NCBI RefSeq assembly: GCF_001281485.1
Contig: NZ_CP012669.1
Span: 2,697,501-2,761,500 of the forward strand
DNA: 64,000 nt
Source of the DNA: Altererythrobacter epoxidivorans
Lineage (GTDB): Bacteria; Pseudomonadota; Alphaproteobacteria; Sphingomonadales; Sphingomonadaceae
Direction of reading: 5' to 3'
This document shows, piece after piece, positions 7,593 to 16,575 of this stretch. The first letter of the stretch is position 1, and each line of letters starts with the position of its first letter. Position numbers and translations under genes: made by a program. A model generated the notes under the pieces. It ran no database searches and was not told where the DNA came from. It saw nothing but the letters and a program-made list of their open reading frames with translations.

Positions 7593-8327
7593 TTGCCGGT
7601 GGCGAAGCGCCCGATTCCCGAGTGGCTGACGCAGTGGGAGTATGCCCACCGCGGGTTGCATGGGAATGGGGTCCCGGAAAATTCGCTGCAGGGTGCGCGT
7701 CTCGCGATCGAGGCAGGCATGGGTATCGAATGCGATATCCAGCGCAGCCGCGACGATCATCCCATGGTCTTCCACGATTGGGACGTCACGCGGCTGACCG
7801 GCTATGTCGGCGATACCGAACAGATCCTGGCCGAGGAACTCGGCACCTTCGCCTATCTCGACAGTGACGAATGTATCGCCACCCTGTCACAATTCCTCGA
7901 GACGGTCTCCGGGCAGGTTCCGCTACTGATCGAGATCAAGTCACGGCGCGGCTACGAGGTCGAGAAAAGCTGCGAGATCGTCGCCAAGGCGCTGAGCGGA
8001 TATTCCGGCGATCACGCGGTAATGAGTTTCGATCCGCGGGTTGCGCGCTGGTTCAGGCACAACTCGCCGCAGACCTGCGCAGGCCTCGTGATGCGCGAAG
8101 ACGCGCATGGCTATACGCAAAAGGCGTGGCAGCGGCGTGTCGCCCTGTGGCTCGCCAAGCCCGATTTCCTTGCCTACCACATTGCTGCGCTCCCCAATCG
8201 CTGGGTCACGGGCCTGCGCGCCAAAGGACTGCCCATCCTGACATGGACGGTGAATTCGCTCGAAACGCGGCAGCGCGCCCTGCTTCACGCGGATGCGCTG
8301 ATTGCAGAAGGGCAGGGGCTCGCATGA
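7593..8327 (+). CDS. Glycerophosphodiester phosphodiesterase family protein
   Basis: A ~244-residue GDPD TIM-barrel enzyme that hydrolyses glycerophosphodiesters to glycerol-3-phosphate and an alcohol. Catalytic landmarks are AHRG and PENS (residues ~18-33), the metal-binding E-x-D in ECDIQ and the HD pair in VFHDWD. No signal peptide is seen, so it is cytosolic. The start is TTG 7593, directly after the RidA stop, or GTG 7599; a GGGAGAG site lies just upstream of both. The 3' end overlaps the next gene by 4 nt (ATGA). Confidence 0.83.
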   Translation: MPVAKRPIPEWLTQWEYAHRGLHGNGVPENSLQGARLAIEAGMGIECDIQRSRDDHPMVFHDWDVTRLTGYVGDTEQILAEELGTFAYLDSDECIATLSQFLETVSGQVPLLIEIKSRRGYEVEKSCEIVAKALSGYSGDHAVMSFDPRVARWFRHNSPQTCAGLVMREDAHGYTQKAWQRRVALWLAKPDFLAYHIAALPNRWVTGLRAKGLPILTWTVNSLETRQRALLHADALIAEGQGLA

Positions 8328-9460
8328 GCGCATCGGAGCTGGTGGTAAAACTTGCGCCATCGGTTGGCGCTTTCGACGCAGATGAATGGAACGCGCTAGG
8401 AGGAGATCGCAATCCGTTCGTCAGCCATGAATTCCTGACGGCGCTAGAGGATTCGGGAAGCGTGGGGCCGGGGACCGGTTGGGACCCCGTTCCCATCGTC
8501 ATCACCGATGCCGACGATCGCCTGCTGGCCGCATTGCCAAGCTATGCCAAGGGGCACAGCCAGGGCGAATATGTCTTCGATCACAGCTGGGCAGATGCGC
8601 TTGAACGGGCAGGGGGGCGCTATTACCCCAAGCTCCAGATCGCTGCGCCTTTCACTCCGGCCAACGGCCCGCGCCTGTTGCTGAAGGACGCGTCGCTAGC
8701 ACCGCATCTGCTCAAGGGCGCCGAGGCGGTGTGCCTCCAGAATGGCCTGTCCTCTGCGCACGCCACATTCATCGAGGAAGGCCAGCGCTCCTTGTTCGAG
8801 GATGCCGGCTGGCTGATGCGCAGCGACATCCAGTTCCACTGGCGCAATCGTGAGTACGGCAGCTTCGACGATTTTCTCGACACCCTGGCATCTCGCAAGC
8901 GCAGGTCGTTGCGGAAAGAGCGTGCGGCGGCGCAGAAGGATGTCGAGATTGCCAGGCTAACGGGCGACGAAATCAAGCCGCACCATTGGGATGCGTTCTG
9001 GATCTTCTACCAGGATACGGGCGCACGCAAATGGGGATCGCCCTATCTGACGCGCGAAGCCTTCGACCTGTTAGGCGAGCGGATGGCGGACCGGATGGTC
9101 CTGATTCTCGCGAAAGTGGATGGAGAGCCGGTTGCAGGAGCGCTGAACTTCATCGGCGAAGATGCGCTCTACGGCCGGTATTGGGGTTGCACGCGGCACA
9201 TCCCGTTCCTGCATTTCGAGCTCTGTTATTATCAGGCGATCGACATCGCGATCGAACGCGGCTTGGAAAGGGTCGAAGCAGGCGCGCAGGGCGGTCACAA
9301 GCTCGCCCGCGGATACGAGCCGGTCCAGACGTGGTCTGCGCACTGGATCGCCGACCCAGGTTTTCGCGCGGCGATCGAGGATTTTCTCGAGCGAGAGTGC
9401 GAGGGTGTCGCCAACGACCAGGTTTATCTCGACCGGCGTACACCCTTCAGGAAAGGCTGA
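8324..9460 (+). CDS. GNAT/FemAB-like acyltransferase (COG3146 type)
   Basis: A 378-residue protein of the 'peptidogalycan biosynthesis'/GNAT family. An N-terminal acceptor-like domain precedes a C-terminal GNAT-like domain with LAKVDGEPVAGALNFIG and RYWGCT. The landmark GAQGGHKLARGYEP near the C-terminus is typical of this family. FemAB-like proteins transfer aminoacyl groups; the actual substrate of this subgroup is unknown. ATG 8324 overlaps the GDPD stop. It is the last gene of the overlapping operon; the convergent Sel1 gene begins 27 bp beyond its end. Confidence 0.75.
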   Translation: MSASELVVKLAPSVGAFDADEWNALGGDRNPFVSHEFLTALEDSGSVGPGTGWDPVPIVITDADDRLLAALPSYAKGHSQGEYVFDHSWADALERAGGRYYPKLQIAAPFTPANGPRLLLKDASLAPHLLKGAEAVCLQNGLSSAHATFIEEGQRSLFEDAGWLMRSDIQFHWRNREYGSFDDFLDTLASRKRRSLRKERAAAQKDVEIARLTGDEIKPHHWDAFWIFYQDTGARKWGSPYLTREAFDLLGERMADRMVLILAKVDGEPVAGALNFIGEDALYGRYWGCTRHIPFLHFELCYYQAIDIAIERGLERVEAGAQGGHKLARGYEPVQTWSAHWIADPGFRAAIEDFLERECEGVANDQVYLDRRTPFRKG

Positions 9461-9487
9461 GCCATCGGGCACAGCCTCGTGTAAGCC

Positions 9488-9817
9488 TCAGGCTGCCTTC
9501 TTGCGCTCGTCGCACAGCCACTGGCGCGCGCGGCGCTGGGCTTCGGCGATGTCACGCGCGGTCATTTCATCGGAAATATCGGCGCGGCACCATGCCGCTT
9601 CTTCGTGACCCTTGGATGCAGCGAGGTTGAACCACTTGTGCGCTTCGATGAGGTCGCATTCGGCGCCGTGGCTGCCGGTCGAAAAAGCGACGCCGAGGTC
9701 GAAGTAGGCTGCAATGTCGCCCTGCGATGCTGCTGCAAGGCAACGTGCCACGAGCAGGTCGGCGGTGTTTTCTTTCAGTTCGGTGGCCGCGCCACCTTCG
9801 ATACCCTTCAGTTCCAT
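9488..9817 (-). CDS. Small Sel1-repeat (TPR-like) protein
   Basis: A 109-residue helical protein with one clear Sel1-type repeat pair: AYFDLGVAFSTG and AHKWFNLAASKGHEEAAWCRA. Sel1 repeats mediate protein-protein contacts. There is no signal peptide or membrane segment. The C-terminal helix is basic (AQRRARQWLCDERKKAA). It is monocistronic, convergent with the FemAB-like gene. Its partner is not evident from context. Confidence 0.68.
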   Translation of the reverse strand: MELKGIEGGAATELKENTADLLVARCLAAASQGDIAAYFDLGVAFSTGSHGAECDLIEAHKWFNLAASKGHEEAAWCRADISDEMTARDIAEAQRRARQWLCDERKKAA

Positions 9818-10176
9818 TACTGGTCCCCCTGTTGGACGGCGAGCCGAAATCCCCCTTCCGGATCGCTTGACCCCGAAATCAGCGGAACATGGTCAACAAT
9901 TGGTTAACGACGTTCTTAATTTTTTCGTGAAGCAAGAAACGGGAGAGCAGAAAGGCGATCAATTTCGGGCGTGAAATGGTCGCAACACACGTTCGGCATC
10001 GATTAATCCAAATTCAGTAGAGGACACTTCCGACAAACCGTCTTGTATGGCTTTGGCCCCACGCCTATAGGCGCGCCAGCGATTACACCTTTTGGGGTCG
10101 GCCAGGGTCACCGGGAAAAATCCGGGGCTGCAGGAATGGGCGGTCTGTCGAGGTAGCACCGGGCTAAGAGGACCAC
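9818..10176. other. 359-bp intergenic region between Sel1 gene and dksA
   Basis: This region separates two divergently transcribed genes and holds no credible open reading frame longer than about 14 codons. Its centre is AT-rich (around 9895-9930). A promoter candidate for dksA is listed separately. Two TTAA tetramers 8 nt apart occur near 9903-9918; that spacing is one base too long for a CtrA box. Nothing else is recognised. Confidence 0.6.
10043..10071 (+). promoter_or_regulatory. Candidate promoter for dksA
   Basis: TTGTAT (10043-10048), 17-nt spacer, TATAGG (10066-10071). Transcription from about 10078 would give a 5' UTR of ~100 nt before dksA. The -10 is good and the -35 only partly matches, so this is tentative. 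Confidence 0.35.
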
Positions 10177-10635
10177 ATGGCCACTGCGGCTTCAAACGAC
10201 ATCGATATTCTTGAAAAGGTAAAGCGTTCGCTCGAACCGGACTATGTTCCGAGCGACGACGAGCCTTACATGAACGAGCGCCAGCAAAACTATTTCAGGA
10301 TGCTGCTGATCGAATGGAAGCGTTCCATTCACAGCGCAGCCGACCAGACGCTGCAGTCACTGCAGGACGGCCCGATCCGCGAGCCCGACCTCAACGACCG
10401 CGCATCGAGCGAAACCGACTGGGGCATCGAACTTCGCACCCGCGACCGCCAGCGCAAGCTGATTTCGAAGATCGACTCGGCCTTGCGCCGGATCGACCAG
10501 GGCGAATACGGCTATTGCGAAGTGACCGGCGATCCGATCGGCCTGCGCCGCCTGATCGCGCGCCCGGTAGCGACAATGACCGTCGAAGCGCAGGAAGCGC
10601 ACGAGCGCCGCGAAAAGGTCTCGCGCGACGACTGA
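10177..10635 (+). CDS. dksA: DksA/TraR family RNA polymerase-binding regulator
   Basis: A 152-residue DksA. It binds the RNA polymerase secondary channel and, with ppGpp, redirects transcription on nutrient stress. The coiled-coil (~30-95) ends with the acidic tip context DLNDRASSETDW and the globular domain carries GEYGYCEVTGDPIGLRRLIARP. Only one cysteine (YCEV) remains of the usual four zinc ligands, as in the nonclassical alphaproteobacterial DksA type. AAGAGGA precedes the ATG. Monocistronic. Confidence 0.9.
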   Translation: MATAASNDIDILEKVKRSLEPDYVPSDDEPYMNERQQNYFRMLLIEWKRSIHSAADQTLQSLQDGPIREPDLNDRASSETDWGIELRTRDRQRKLISKIDSALRRIDQGEYGYCEVTGDPIGLRRLIARPVATMTVEAQEAHERREKVSRDD

Positions 10636-10691
10636 TCGCCGCGATTGGCGACTGCTGATCTCGGCTATCCCCTACGCGGGCGATAGCTGAG

Positions 10692-10706
10692 TTAATCGTT
10701 CCTTAG
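10692..10706. promoter_or_regulatory. CtrA-like half-site pair (TTAA-N7-TTAG)
   Basis: TTAATCGTTCCTTAG matches the CtrA consensus TTAA-N7-TTAA at 7 of 8 fixed positions and lies ~90 bp upstream of the PilZ gene. Single matches of this kind occur by chance, so this is only a candidate. Confidence 0.3.
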
Positions 10707-10792
10707 GCTCTGCGTCTTACATCCCGTGCGGATGCGCCAGTTTGTGTGCGCTCAATGGTAAACGCGAAGCCTTCGGAGGAATTCGAGCGGCC

Positions 10793-11164
10793 ATGTCTGG
10801 ACTGGACACACGAAACCTATCCCGGGAAAGCCTCATCATGACGGCTGAGATGCGGGTCGAGAACGTGGTGGCCAATTACCGCATCAAGGTCCGCAATCTC
10901 TCCTCTGCCGGCATGATGGGTGCTGGCAATACGCGCATCACCCGCGGGTCACGTGTTACCGTCACTCTCCGGGGCAGCGAGCCGATCACGGGTTGCGTCG
11001 CATGGGTACAGGGCGACCGATTTGGCGTCGCCTTCGACAGCGAAGTCGATTGTGCAGAGGCAAAGCGCGCCTATTTCGAAACGGGCGGACACCGCTCGCT
11101 CGACAGCGCAATCGTCGAATATCCCCACCGCAACAAAGCTGCCGGACCTTCGCGCCGCGTATAA
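10793..11164 (+). CDS. PilZ domain protein (possible c-di-GMP effector)
   Basis: A 123-residue protein that is essentially one PilZ domain. PilZ domains bind cyclic di-GMP through an RxxxR motif and a D/N-x-S-x-x-G motif; NLSSAGMM is visible at ~35-42, preceded by Arg residues in YRIKVR that could supply the first motif. The beta-barrel continues through GSRVTVTL and GCVAWVQGDRFGVAF. ATG 10793 with GGAGGAA upstream is preferred over an in-frame TTG at 10742. A CtrA-like site lies upstream, which would fit cell-cycle or motility control. Confidence 0.75.
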   Translation: MSGLDTRNLSRESLIMTAEMRVENVVANYRIKVRNLSSAGMMGAGNTRITRGSRVTVTLRGSEPITGCVAWVQGDRFGVAFDSEVDCAEAKRAYFETGGHRSLDSAIVEYPHRNKAAGPSRRV

Positions 11165-11227
11165 GTTCGCTGCTTCTGCGAATCGGCGCTGACCAGCGCC
11201 TCCCAAGCTGCTAACGAATTTCGCACC

Positions 11228-12694
11228 ATGCGAATCTGGACAGCTCTTCTTCCGGTCGCTCTGCTTGCCGGCTGTGGCTCCTCTGGCGACAGCGGACCGA
11301 TCGAGGTTGCCGTTATCGGCGAACCCGAAAGCCTGTTCGATCAGGGGGTGCGCCTGTCCTATGGAGCGCAGGAATTGCGAGCCGCCACATTCGAAGGGCT
11401 CGTCGCCTTGGATGCGAGCGGCAACATCGTTCCTGCAATCGCCGAGCGCTGGATCGTCACCGACGACGGGCTGAGCTATATTTTCAAGCTTCGCGATTCC
11501 AACTGGCCGGATGGCGAGCGGATCGCCTCTCGCGATGCCCAGCGTCTGTTACAGGACAATCTGCGACGGGTGAAAGGGACCTCGCTCGGGCTGGACCTGG
11601 GCAAGGTCGACGATGTTCGCGCCATGGCCGGGCGCGTGATCGAAATACGCCTGACAAGCCCCATGCCCGATTTTCTCCGCCTGCTGGCCCAGCCAGAAAT
11701 GGGTTTCGTGCGACAGGGTAAGGGCACCGGCCCCTTTGTCATGACACGGGCCGAGGATTCGGACGTGGCGGAGCTCACCGCCATGCCTCCTGAATCTCGC
11801 GGCCTGCCGGCGCGCGAGGATTGGGAGGACATGACGCGCCCGCTGGCACTTCGCGCACTACCTGCGAAGGAAGCGATCGACCTGTTCAGTGCAGGCGACC
11901 TCGACATAGTCCTCAACGGCCAACTCTACAGCCTGCCGATGGTCGATACCGGACCGCTGACCCGCGGGACGATCCGGCTGGATTCGTCTATGGGACTGTT
12001 CGGGCTGATCGTCATGACGGATGACGGATTGCTCAGCGATCCGGCACGACGCGAAGCGCTGTCGATGGCGATCGATCGTGAGGGGCTTATGCAATCCTTC
12101 AACATCGGCGGCTGGAAATCCTCGTTGGAAATCGTGCCGCGCGAGACATGGAAAAATGTCGTGCCCAAGCGCGTGGCTTGGGAAAGCCAGACAATCGAGG
12201 AAAGGCGGGCTGAGGCGCGCCGCAGGATTTCCGCATGGGCATCTTCCTCCGGCCAGACGCCAACCGTCTCGATTAAGTTGCCTAGGGGGCCCGGCAGCGA
12301 CCGGGTCTTCTCGGGCCTCGCCCGTGATTTCAAGACCATCGGCGTTACGGCGCAAAGGACTGCCGCGGGCGAGAGGGGAGACCTCGAACTGATCGACCGC
12401 GTTGCCCGCTACTCCTCGCCGCGCTGGTTCCTCAACCAGTTCAATTGCGAAATCCGTTCGGGCCCTTGTTCCGAAACCGCTGACCAGATGGTGGAACAGG
12501 CACTGGCCGAAAACGACCTGTCGAAGAAGGATGAACTGTTCGCCAGCGCCCAGCTGGAGATGAGGGCGGCCCATTTCTACGTCCCCATCGGCGCACCGAT
12601 CAGGTGGTCGCTGGTGCGAGGGAATGTCGCAGGGTTCCAGGAAAACCCCTGGGGGCTCCACCCCTTGTTCCCGCTCGTCGAACCCACCACCTAA
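11228..12694 (+). CDS. Family 5 (peptide-type) ABC substrate-binding lipoprotein
   Basis: A 488-residue extracytoplasmic solute-binding protein of the SBP_bac_5 (oligopeptide/nickel) family. The N-terminus is a lipoprotein signal peptide with lipobox LLAGC (Cys ~16). Family landmarks include LVALDASGNIVPAIAERWIV, YIFKLRD and the C-terminal HFYVPIGAPIRW. No permease or ATPase genes are adjacent, so it is an orphan binding protein, perhaps using a transporter encoded elsewhere. The DUF4112 gene follows 18 bp downstream and may be cotranscribed. Confidence 0.8.
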   Translation: MRIWTALLPVALLAGCGSSGDSGPIEVAVIGEPESLFDQGVRLSYGAQELRAATFEGLVALDASGNIVPAIAERWIVTDDGLSYIFKLRDSNWPDGERIASRDAQRLLQDNLRRVKGTSLGLDLGKVDDVRAMAGRVIEIRLTSPMPDFLRLLAQPEMGFVRQGKGTGPFVMTRAEDSDVAELTAMPPESRGLPAREDWEDMTRPLALRALPAKEAIDLFSAGDLDIVLNGQLYSLPMVDTGPLTRGTIRLDSSMGLFGLIVMTDDGLLSDPARREALSMAIDREGLMQSFNIGGWKSSLEIVPRETWKNVVPKRVAWESQTIEERRAEARRRISAWASSSGQTPTVSIKLPRGPGSDRVFSGLARDFKTIGVTAQRTAAGERGDLELIDRVARYSSPRWFLNQFNCEIRSGPCSETADQMVEQALAENDLSKKDELFASAQLEMRAAHFYVPIGAPIRWSLVRGNVAGFQENPWGLHPLFPLVEPTT

Positions 12695-12712
12695 GGGGTA
12701 AAGGAGCAGCGC

Positions 12713-13129
12713 ATGTCCAATCCAGAACGGCCGCAGGTGATGGGGGTATCGATGCCGACCGGCACCGATCCGCAGTCTGTACGCCAGCGGCTGGAGGCGA
12801 TGGAAATGCTGCTGGAACGCAGCTTCAGGATCCCCGGCGTAAACTATCCCATCGGCCTCGATGCGATCGTCGGCCTCGTCCCAGTCCTTGGCGATATCGT
12901 GACCACTGCCATGGGCGCCTATCTCGTATGGGAAGCGCGCAATCTCGGCCTGCCCAAATGGAAGCTCTGGCGCATGGGCGCCAATGTCGCTTTCGATACC
13001 GCGATCGGCATCGTTCCGGTGGTGGGTGACGCGGCCGACTTGCTGTTCAGGTCGAACACGCGAAACTTGCGCATCGTGAAGAAACATCTCGACAGGCATC
13101 ATCCCGAGACGCGAGTGATCGAGGGATAG
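12713..13129 (+). CDS. DUF4112 domain membrane protein
   Basis: A 138-residue protein of the DUF4112 family. The core consists of two hydrophobic Gly/Pro-rich stretches, YPIGLDAIVGLVPVLGDIVT and FDTAIGIVPVVGDAADLLF, each with the repeated VPVxGD element, suggesting an internal duplication in a membrane-associated protein. Function unknown. AAGGAG precedes the ATG. It sits 18 bp after the solute-binding lipoprotein and ~35 bp before kynA, so it could belong to either transcript. Confidence 0.75.
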   Translation: MSNPERPQVMGVSMPTGTDPQSVRQRLEAMEMLLERSFRIPGVNYPIGLDAIVGLVPVLGDIVTTAMGAYLVWEARNLGLPKWKLWRMGANVAFDTAIGIVPVVGDAADLLFRSNTRNLRIVKKHLDRHHPETRVIEG

Positions 13130-13164
13130 TTTCTTTTGTCACCATCGCACGCTAGGCAGCGCGC

Positions 13165-13956
13165 ATGGCCGCAGACGTTACCTATTCGAGCTATCTCGAC
13201 CTCGACCGGATCCTTGCCGCGCAGCATCCGACCTCCGACGCGCATGACGAAATGCTTTTCATCATCGTGCACCAGGCGAGCGAGCTGTGGCTCAAGCTCT
13301 GCCTGCACGAGTTGACTGCAGCACGGACCCACATTGCTGCGGACGACTTGCGCCCGGCCTTCAAGATGCTCGCCAGGGTCGCGCGGGCACAGGGCCAGCT
13401 GATCCAGAGCTGGGATGTGCTGAGCACGATGACGCCGCACGATTATTCGACCATTCGCCCGCACCTGGGGAAATCGAGCGGGTTCCAGTCGGCCCAGTAC
13501 CGGCTGATGGAATTCATGCTCGGCGGGCGTAATCCGGACATGATCACGATCCATGAAGCAACGCCGAAAGTGGCGGAAAAGCTGCGTGAAGAGGCCGCGC
13601 GGCCGAGCATCTATGACGAGGCCGTGAGGCTGCTCGCAAGGCGCGGTTTCGACATCGAGGCAAGCGTGACAGAGCGTGACACAAAGGCACCCTATGTCCA
13701 TTCGGCGAGCGTCGAGGCTGCTTGGGCGGAAGTTTACCGCCATCCGAACAAATATTGGGACCTGTACGAGCTTGCCGAAAAGCTCGTCGATCTCGAATAC
13801 CATTTCCAACGCTGGCGCTTCGGCCACCTCAAGACCGTAGAGCGGATTATCGGCTTCAAGACGGGCACCGGTGGCACGCCGGGTGTGCCCTATCTCGCGA
13901 ATGTCCTGAAGGCAGCGTTCTTTCCCGAGCTGCTGAGCGTGAGGACCGCGATCTGA
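13165..13956 (+). CDS. kynA: Tryptophan 2,3-dioxygenase
   Basis: A 263-residue heme enzyme that opens the indole ring of L-tryptophan to N-formylkynurenine. Diagnostic segments are [27 protein letters not shown] (including the active-site His), the [24 protein letters not shown] central helix and the C-terminal substrate loop [13 protein letters not shown]. It is the first gene of kynA-kynB-kynU; its TGA stop shares one base with the kynB ATG. Confidence 0.93.
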   Translation: MAADVTYSSYLDLDRILAAQHPTSDAHDEMLFIIVHQASELWLKLCLHELTAARTHIAADDLRPAFKMLARVARAQGQLIQSWDVLSTMTPHDYSTIRPHLGKSSGFQSAQYRLMEFMLGGRNPDMITIHEATPKVAEKLREEAARPSIYDEAVRLLARRGFDIEASVTERDTKAPYVHSASVEAAWAEVYRHPNKYWDLYELAEKLVDLEYHFQRWRFGHLKTVERIIGFKTGTGGTPGVPYLANVLKAAFFPELLSVRTAI

Positions 13957-14600
13957 TGGCCGCCGATCGCCAGCTGCAGATCATCGACATTTCGCAGAAA
14001 CTGCGACCCGGCGTGCCGGTGTGGCCGGGCGACACCGAATTTGCGCAGGCCGGCACTTGGCAGATGGGCGAAGGCTCTCCGGTCAATGTTTCCGCACTGA
14101 CGCTTTCGACCCACACCGGCGCCCATGCCGATGCCCCTTTGCACTATGCCGAAGGTGCACCCGACATCGCGAGTGTCGACCTGTCCGCCTATCTCGGGGA
14201 ATGCCTCGTTGTGGACGCGCGCGGCTGCGGCGAACTCGTCAGGCCCGAACATTTGCCCGACCTGCAGGGCGCGGCGAGGGTGCTGTTCCGCACCTATGAT
14301 CAATTCCCGCACGAAGCATGGGATGCGCAGCACAGCGCAATCGCCCCTTCCACGATCGAAGCGCTCGCGGCGCAGGGCGTGGTGCTGATCGGGATGGACG
14401 GGCCGTCGCTCGACCCGCAGGATTCAAAGACGATGGACGCGCACCTTGCCGTGCTCGCAGCGGACATGCGCGTGCTTGAAGGGCTGGTGCTCGATGGTGT
14501 CGCTCCGGGCCGCTACGAACTGATTGCGCTGCCTCTGCCGATCGTGGGCGGGGATGCCTCTCCGGTACGCGCCATATTGAGGGAGCTGCCCGATGCGTGA
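13956..14600 (+). CDS. kynB: Arylformamidase (kynurenine formamidase)
   Basis: A 214-residue metal-dependent cyclase-family hydrolase that converts N-formylkynurenine to kynurenine and formate. The metal-binding motif [12 protein letters not shown] is at ~52-63, and GMDGPSLDP and the C-terminal [20 protein letters not shown] are typical of KynB. ATG 13956 overlaps the kynA stop by one base, a strong argument for this start over longer in-frame options. The 3' end overlaps kynU by 8 nt. Confidence 0.92.
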   Translation: MAADRQLQIIDISQKLRPGVPVWPGDTEFAQAGTWQMGEGSPVNVSALTLSTHTGAHADAPLHYAEGAPDIASVDLSAYLGECLVVDARGCGELVRPEHLPDLQGAARVLFRTYDQFPHEAWDAQHSAIAPSTIEALAAQGVVLIGMDGPSLDPQDSKTMDAHLAVLAADMRVLEGLVLDGVAPGRYELIALPLPIVGGDASPVRAILRELPDA

Positions 14601-15822
14601 TGCCCTGCTGCAACGCGCCCGCGAACTTGACGCCGCCGATCCCCTGGCGGGTTTCCGCGACCGCTTTATGCTGCCCGATGGGGTGATCTACCTCGACGGC
14701 AATTCGCTCGGCGCATTGCCCAAGGAGACGCCTTCGCGGCTGGAGTGCGTGATCCGCGGCGAATGGGGCGAAGGGCTGATCCGCAGCTGGAACAGCGCCG
14801 ACTGGATCGGCATGACGCGTAGCATCGGTGCCAAGATCGCGCCGCTTGTGGGTGCGAATCCGAACGAAGTCATCGCCTGCGATTCCACCAGCGTGAACCT
14901 GTTCAAGCTGATCGCCGCCGCGCTCGAAATGCGTCCCGGCAGGAAGGTCATCCTGTCTGAGCCGGGCAATTTCCCGACCGATCTCTACATGATCGCAGGT
15001 CTGGAGCGGCAGGGGCTGGCGCAGCGGCGATTGGCCGACCGCGGCAAGCTGGCCGAGGCGCTGGACGCGGACGTCGCGCTGCTGCTGTTGACCCATGTCC
15101 ACTACAAGACCGGCGAGATGCATGACATGGCAGCGCTTACCAAGGCGGCGCATGATGCAGGGGCGCTGGTGCTGTGGGACCTGTCGCATTCGGGCGGTGC
15201 ACTGCCGGTTGATCTTAATGCCTGCGAAGCGGATTTTGCGGTCGGCTGCGGCTACAAATATCTCAATGGCGGCCCCGGCGCGCCTGCCTATGCCTTCGTG
15301 GCGGAGAGGCATCACGAGGCGGTTCACCAGCCACTGACCGGCTGGTTCGGGCACGAGGTGCCCTTTGCCTTCTCCGACGATTATTCACCGGCACCGGGCA
15401 TCGACCGCCTGCAATGCGGCACGCCGCCGATCCTCGGGCTTGCCGCGCTGGAGGTGGGCGTCGACCTGGTGGCAGAAATTGGCGTCGATCGGCTGGCGCG
15501 AAAGTCACGCGCGTTGTCGGAATTTTTCCTCGAGGTGCTGGGCGAATGGGGCCTCGACCTCGAACTGGTCAGCCCGCTCGACAGCGCGGCGCGCGGCAGC
15601 CAGCTCTCCTTCCGCCATCCCGAGGCCTACGCCATCTGCCAGGCGCTGATCGGACGCGGGGTGATCGGAGACTTCCGCGATCCCGACATATTGCGGCTCG
15701 GCTTCGCCCCTGCCTATCTGCGTTTCGAGGATATGGCCGAGGCGGCGCGGCACCTCGTGGAAGTGCACGCCAATGGCGAATGGCAGAATCCCGAATTCAA
15801 TCAGCGCGCGGCGGTGACGTGA
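14593..15822 (+). CDS. kynU: Kynureninase
   Basis: A 409-residue PLP enzyme that cleaves kynurenine to anthranilate and alanine. The Schiff-base lysine is in [15 protein letters not shown] (~residue 221), and the N-terminal [12 protein letters not shown] is typical. With kynA and kynB it forms a complete tryptophan-to-anthranilate route. I see no kynurenine monooxygenase nearby, so the operon itself supports anthranilate formation rather than NAD synthesis. It overlaps kynB by 8 nt. The HNH gene converges 16 bp downstream. Confidence 0.92.
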   Translation: MRDALLQRARELDAADPLAGFRDRFMLPDGVIYLDGNSLGALPKETPSRLECVIRGEWGEGLIRSWNSADWIGMTRSIGAKIAPLVGANPNEVIACDSTSVNLFKLIAAALEMRPGRKVILSEPGNFPTDLYMIAGLERQGLAQRRLADRGKLAEALDADVALLLLTHVHYKTGEMHDMAALTKAAHDAGALVLWDLSHSGGALPVDLNACEADFAVGCGYKYLNGGPGAPAYAFVAERHHEAVHQPLTGWFGHEVPFAFSDDYSPAPGIDRLQCGTPPILGLAALEVGVDLVAEIGVDRLARKSRALSEFFLEVLGEWGLDLELVSPLDSAARGSQLSFRHPEAYAICQALIGRGVIGDFRDPDILRLGFAPAYLRFEDMAEAARHLVEVHANGEWQNPEFNQRAAVT

Positions 15823-15838
15823 CCATTCCCCGAGAGGT

Positions 15839-16447
15839 CTATTCCTCCAGTTCGATGTCCCAATAGAGGTAGTCGCGCCAGGTTTCGTGCAAATGGTTCG
15901 GCGGGAACAGCCGTCCGCGCTGCTGCAATTGCCAGCTCGTCGGGCGGATCGGCTTTTCATAGAGGTGCATGTGCGCCTGTTGCGGCGTGCGGCCACCTTT
16001 TCGCGCATTGCACGGTGCGCAGGCGGCAACGATATTCTCCCACGTCGTCTTCCCGCCCAGTTTGCGCGGGATCACGTGGTCGAAGGTCAGGTGATCGTGC
16101 CCGCCGCAATACTGGCACTGGAAACTGTCGCGCAGGAACAGGTTGAAACGGGTGAAGGCGGGAAACTCGCTCTGCTTCACATATTGCCTGAGCGCGATCA
16201 CGCTGGGGATCTTCATATCGAGCGAGGGGGCATGCACCTCGCGATCATAGGTCGCGACCACGTCAACCCGGTCGAGGAAGATCGCCTTGATCGCGGTCTG
16301 CCATGGCCACAGGCTGAGCGGGTAATAGGATAGCGGGGTGTAATCCGCATTCAGCACAAGCGCGGGGCAAGCCGACAGGTTGCGCGTCGGATCATTGTCT
16401 GCGCTGCGGAAGCGCGCGGCATTCTCGATCAGTTCGGCTTTGAACAC
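15839..16447 (-). CDS. HNH endonuclease family protein
   Basis: A 202-residue protein with a C-terminal HNH domain: CQYCGG and CAPCNARKGG supply two CxxC zinc knuckles around the catalytic LTFDHVIPRKLGG. The N-terminal part (ALVLNADYTPLSYYPLS) is the conserved lead-in of a widespread chromosomal HNH family that is not tied to mobile elements. The DNA target and role are unknown. The start is GTG 16447 with GGAGGG upstream. Nothing around it suggests a restriction system. Confidence 0.83.
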   Translation of the reverse strand: MFKAELIENAARFRSADNDPTRNLSACPALVLNADYTPLSYYPLSLWPWQTAIKAIFLDRVDVVATYDREVHAPSLDMKIPSVIALRQYVKQSEFPAFTRFNLFLRDSFQCQYCGGHDHLTFDHVIPRKLGGKTTWENIVAACAPCNARKGGRTPQQAHMHLYEKPIRPTSWQLQQRGRLFPPNHLHETWRDYLYWDIELEE

Positions 16448-16575
16448 TGGCAGCGTCCCTCCCTGATTTCGTCGAAAGAATCATTTGCTGCCAAAAGCGT
16501 CAACCCCGTTACAAACATGGTTTCCACAATCAGGATTTGACGGCACGCCGCGAAACCGAGGATTTCGAGTCAAGA

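Noticed and set aside
9903..9918. Two TTAA tetramers resembling a CtrA box between the Sel1 gene and dksA
   Set aside because: The spacing is 8 nt rather than 7, which does not fit the CtrA dimer site.
15839..16447. HNH gene as part of a restriction or mobile element
   Set aside because: No methyltransferase, integrase or repeats are nearby and the protein belongs to a widely conserved chromosomal HNH family.
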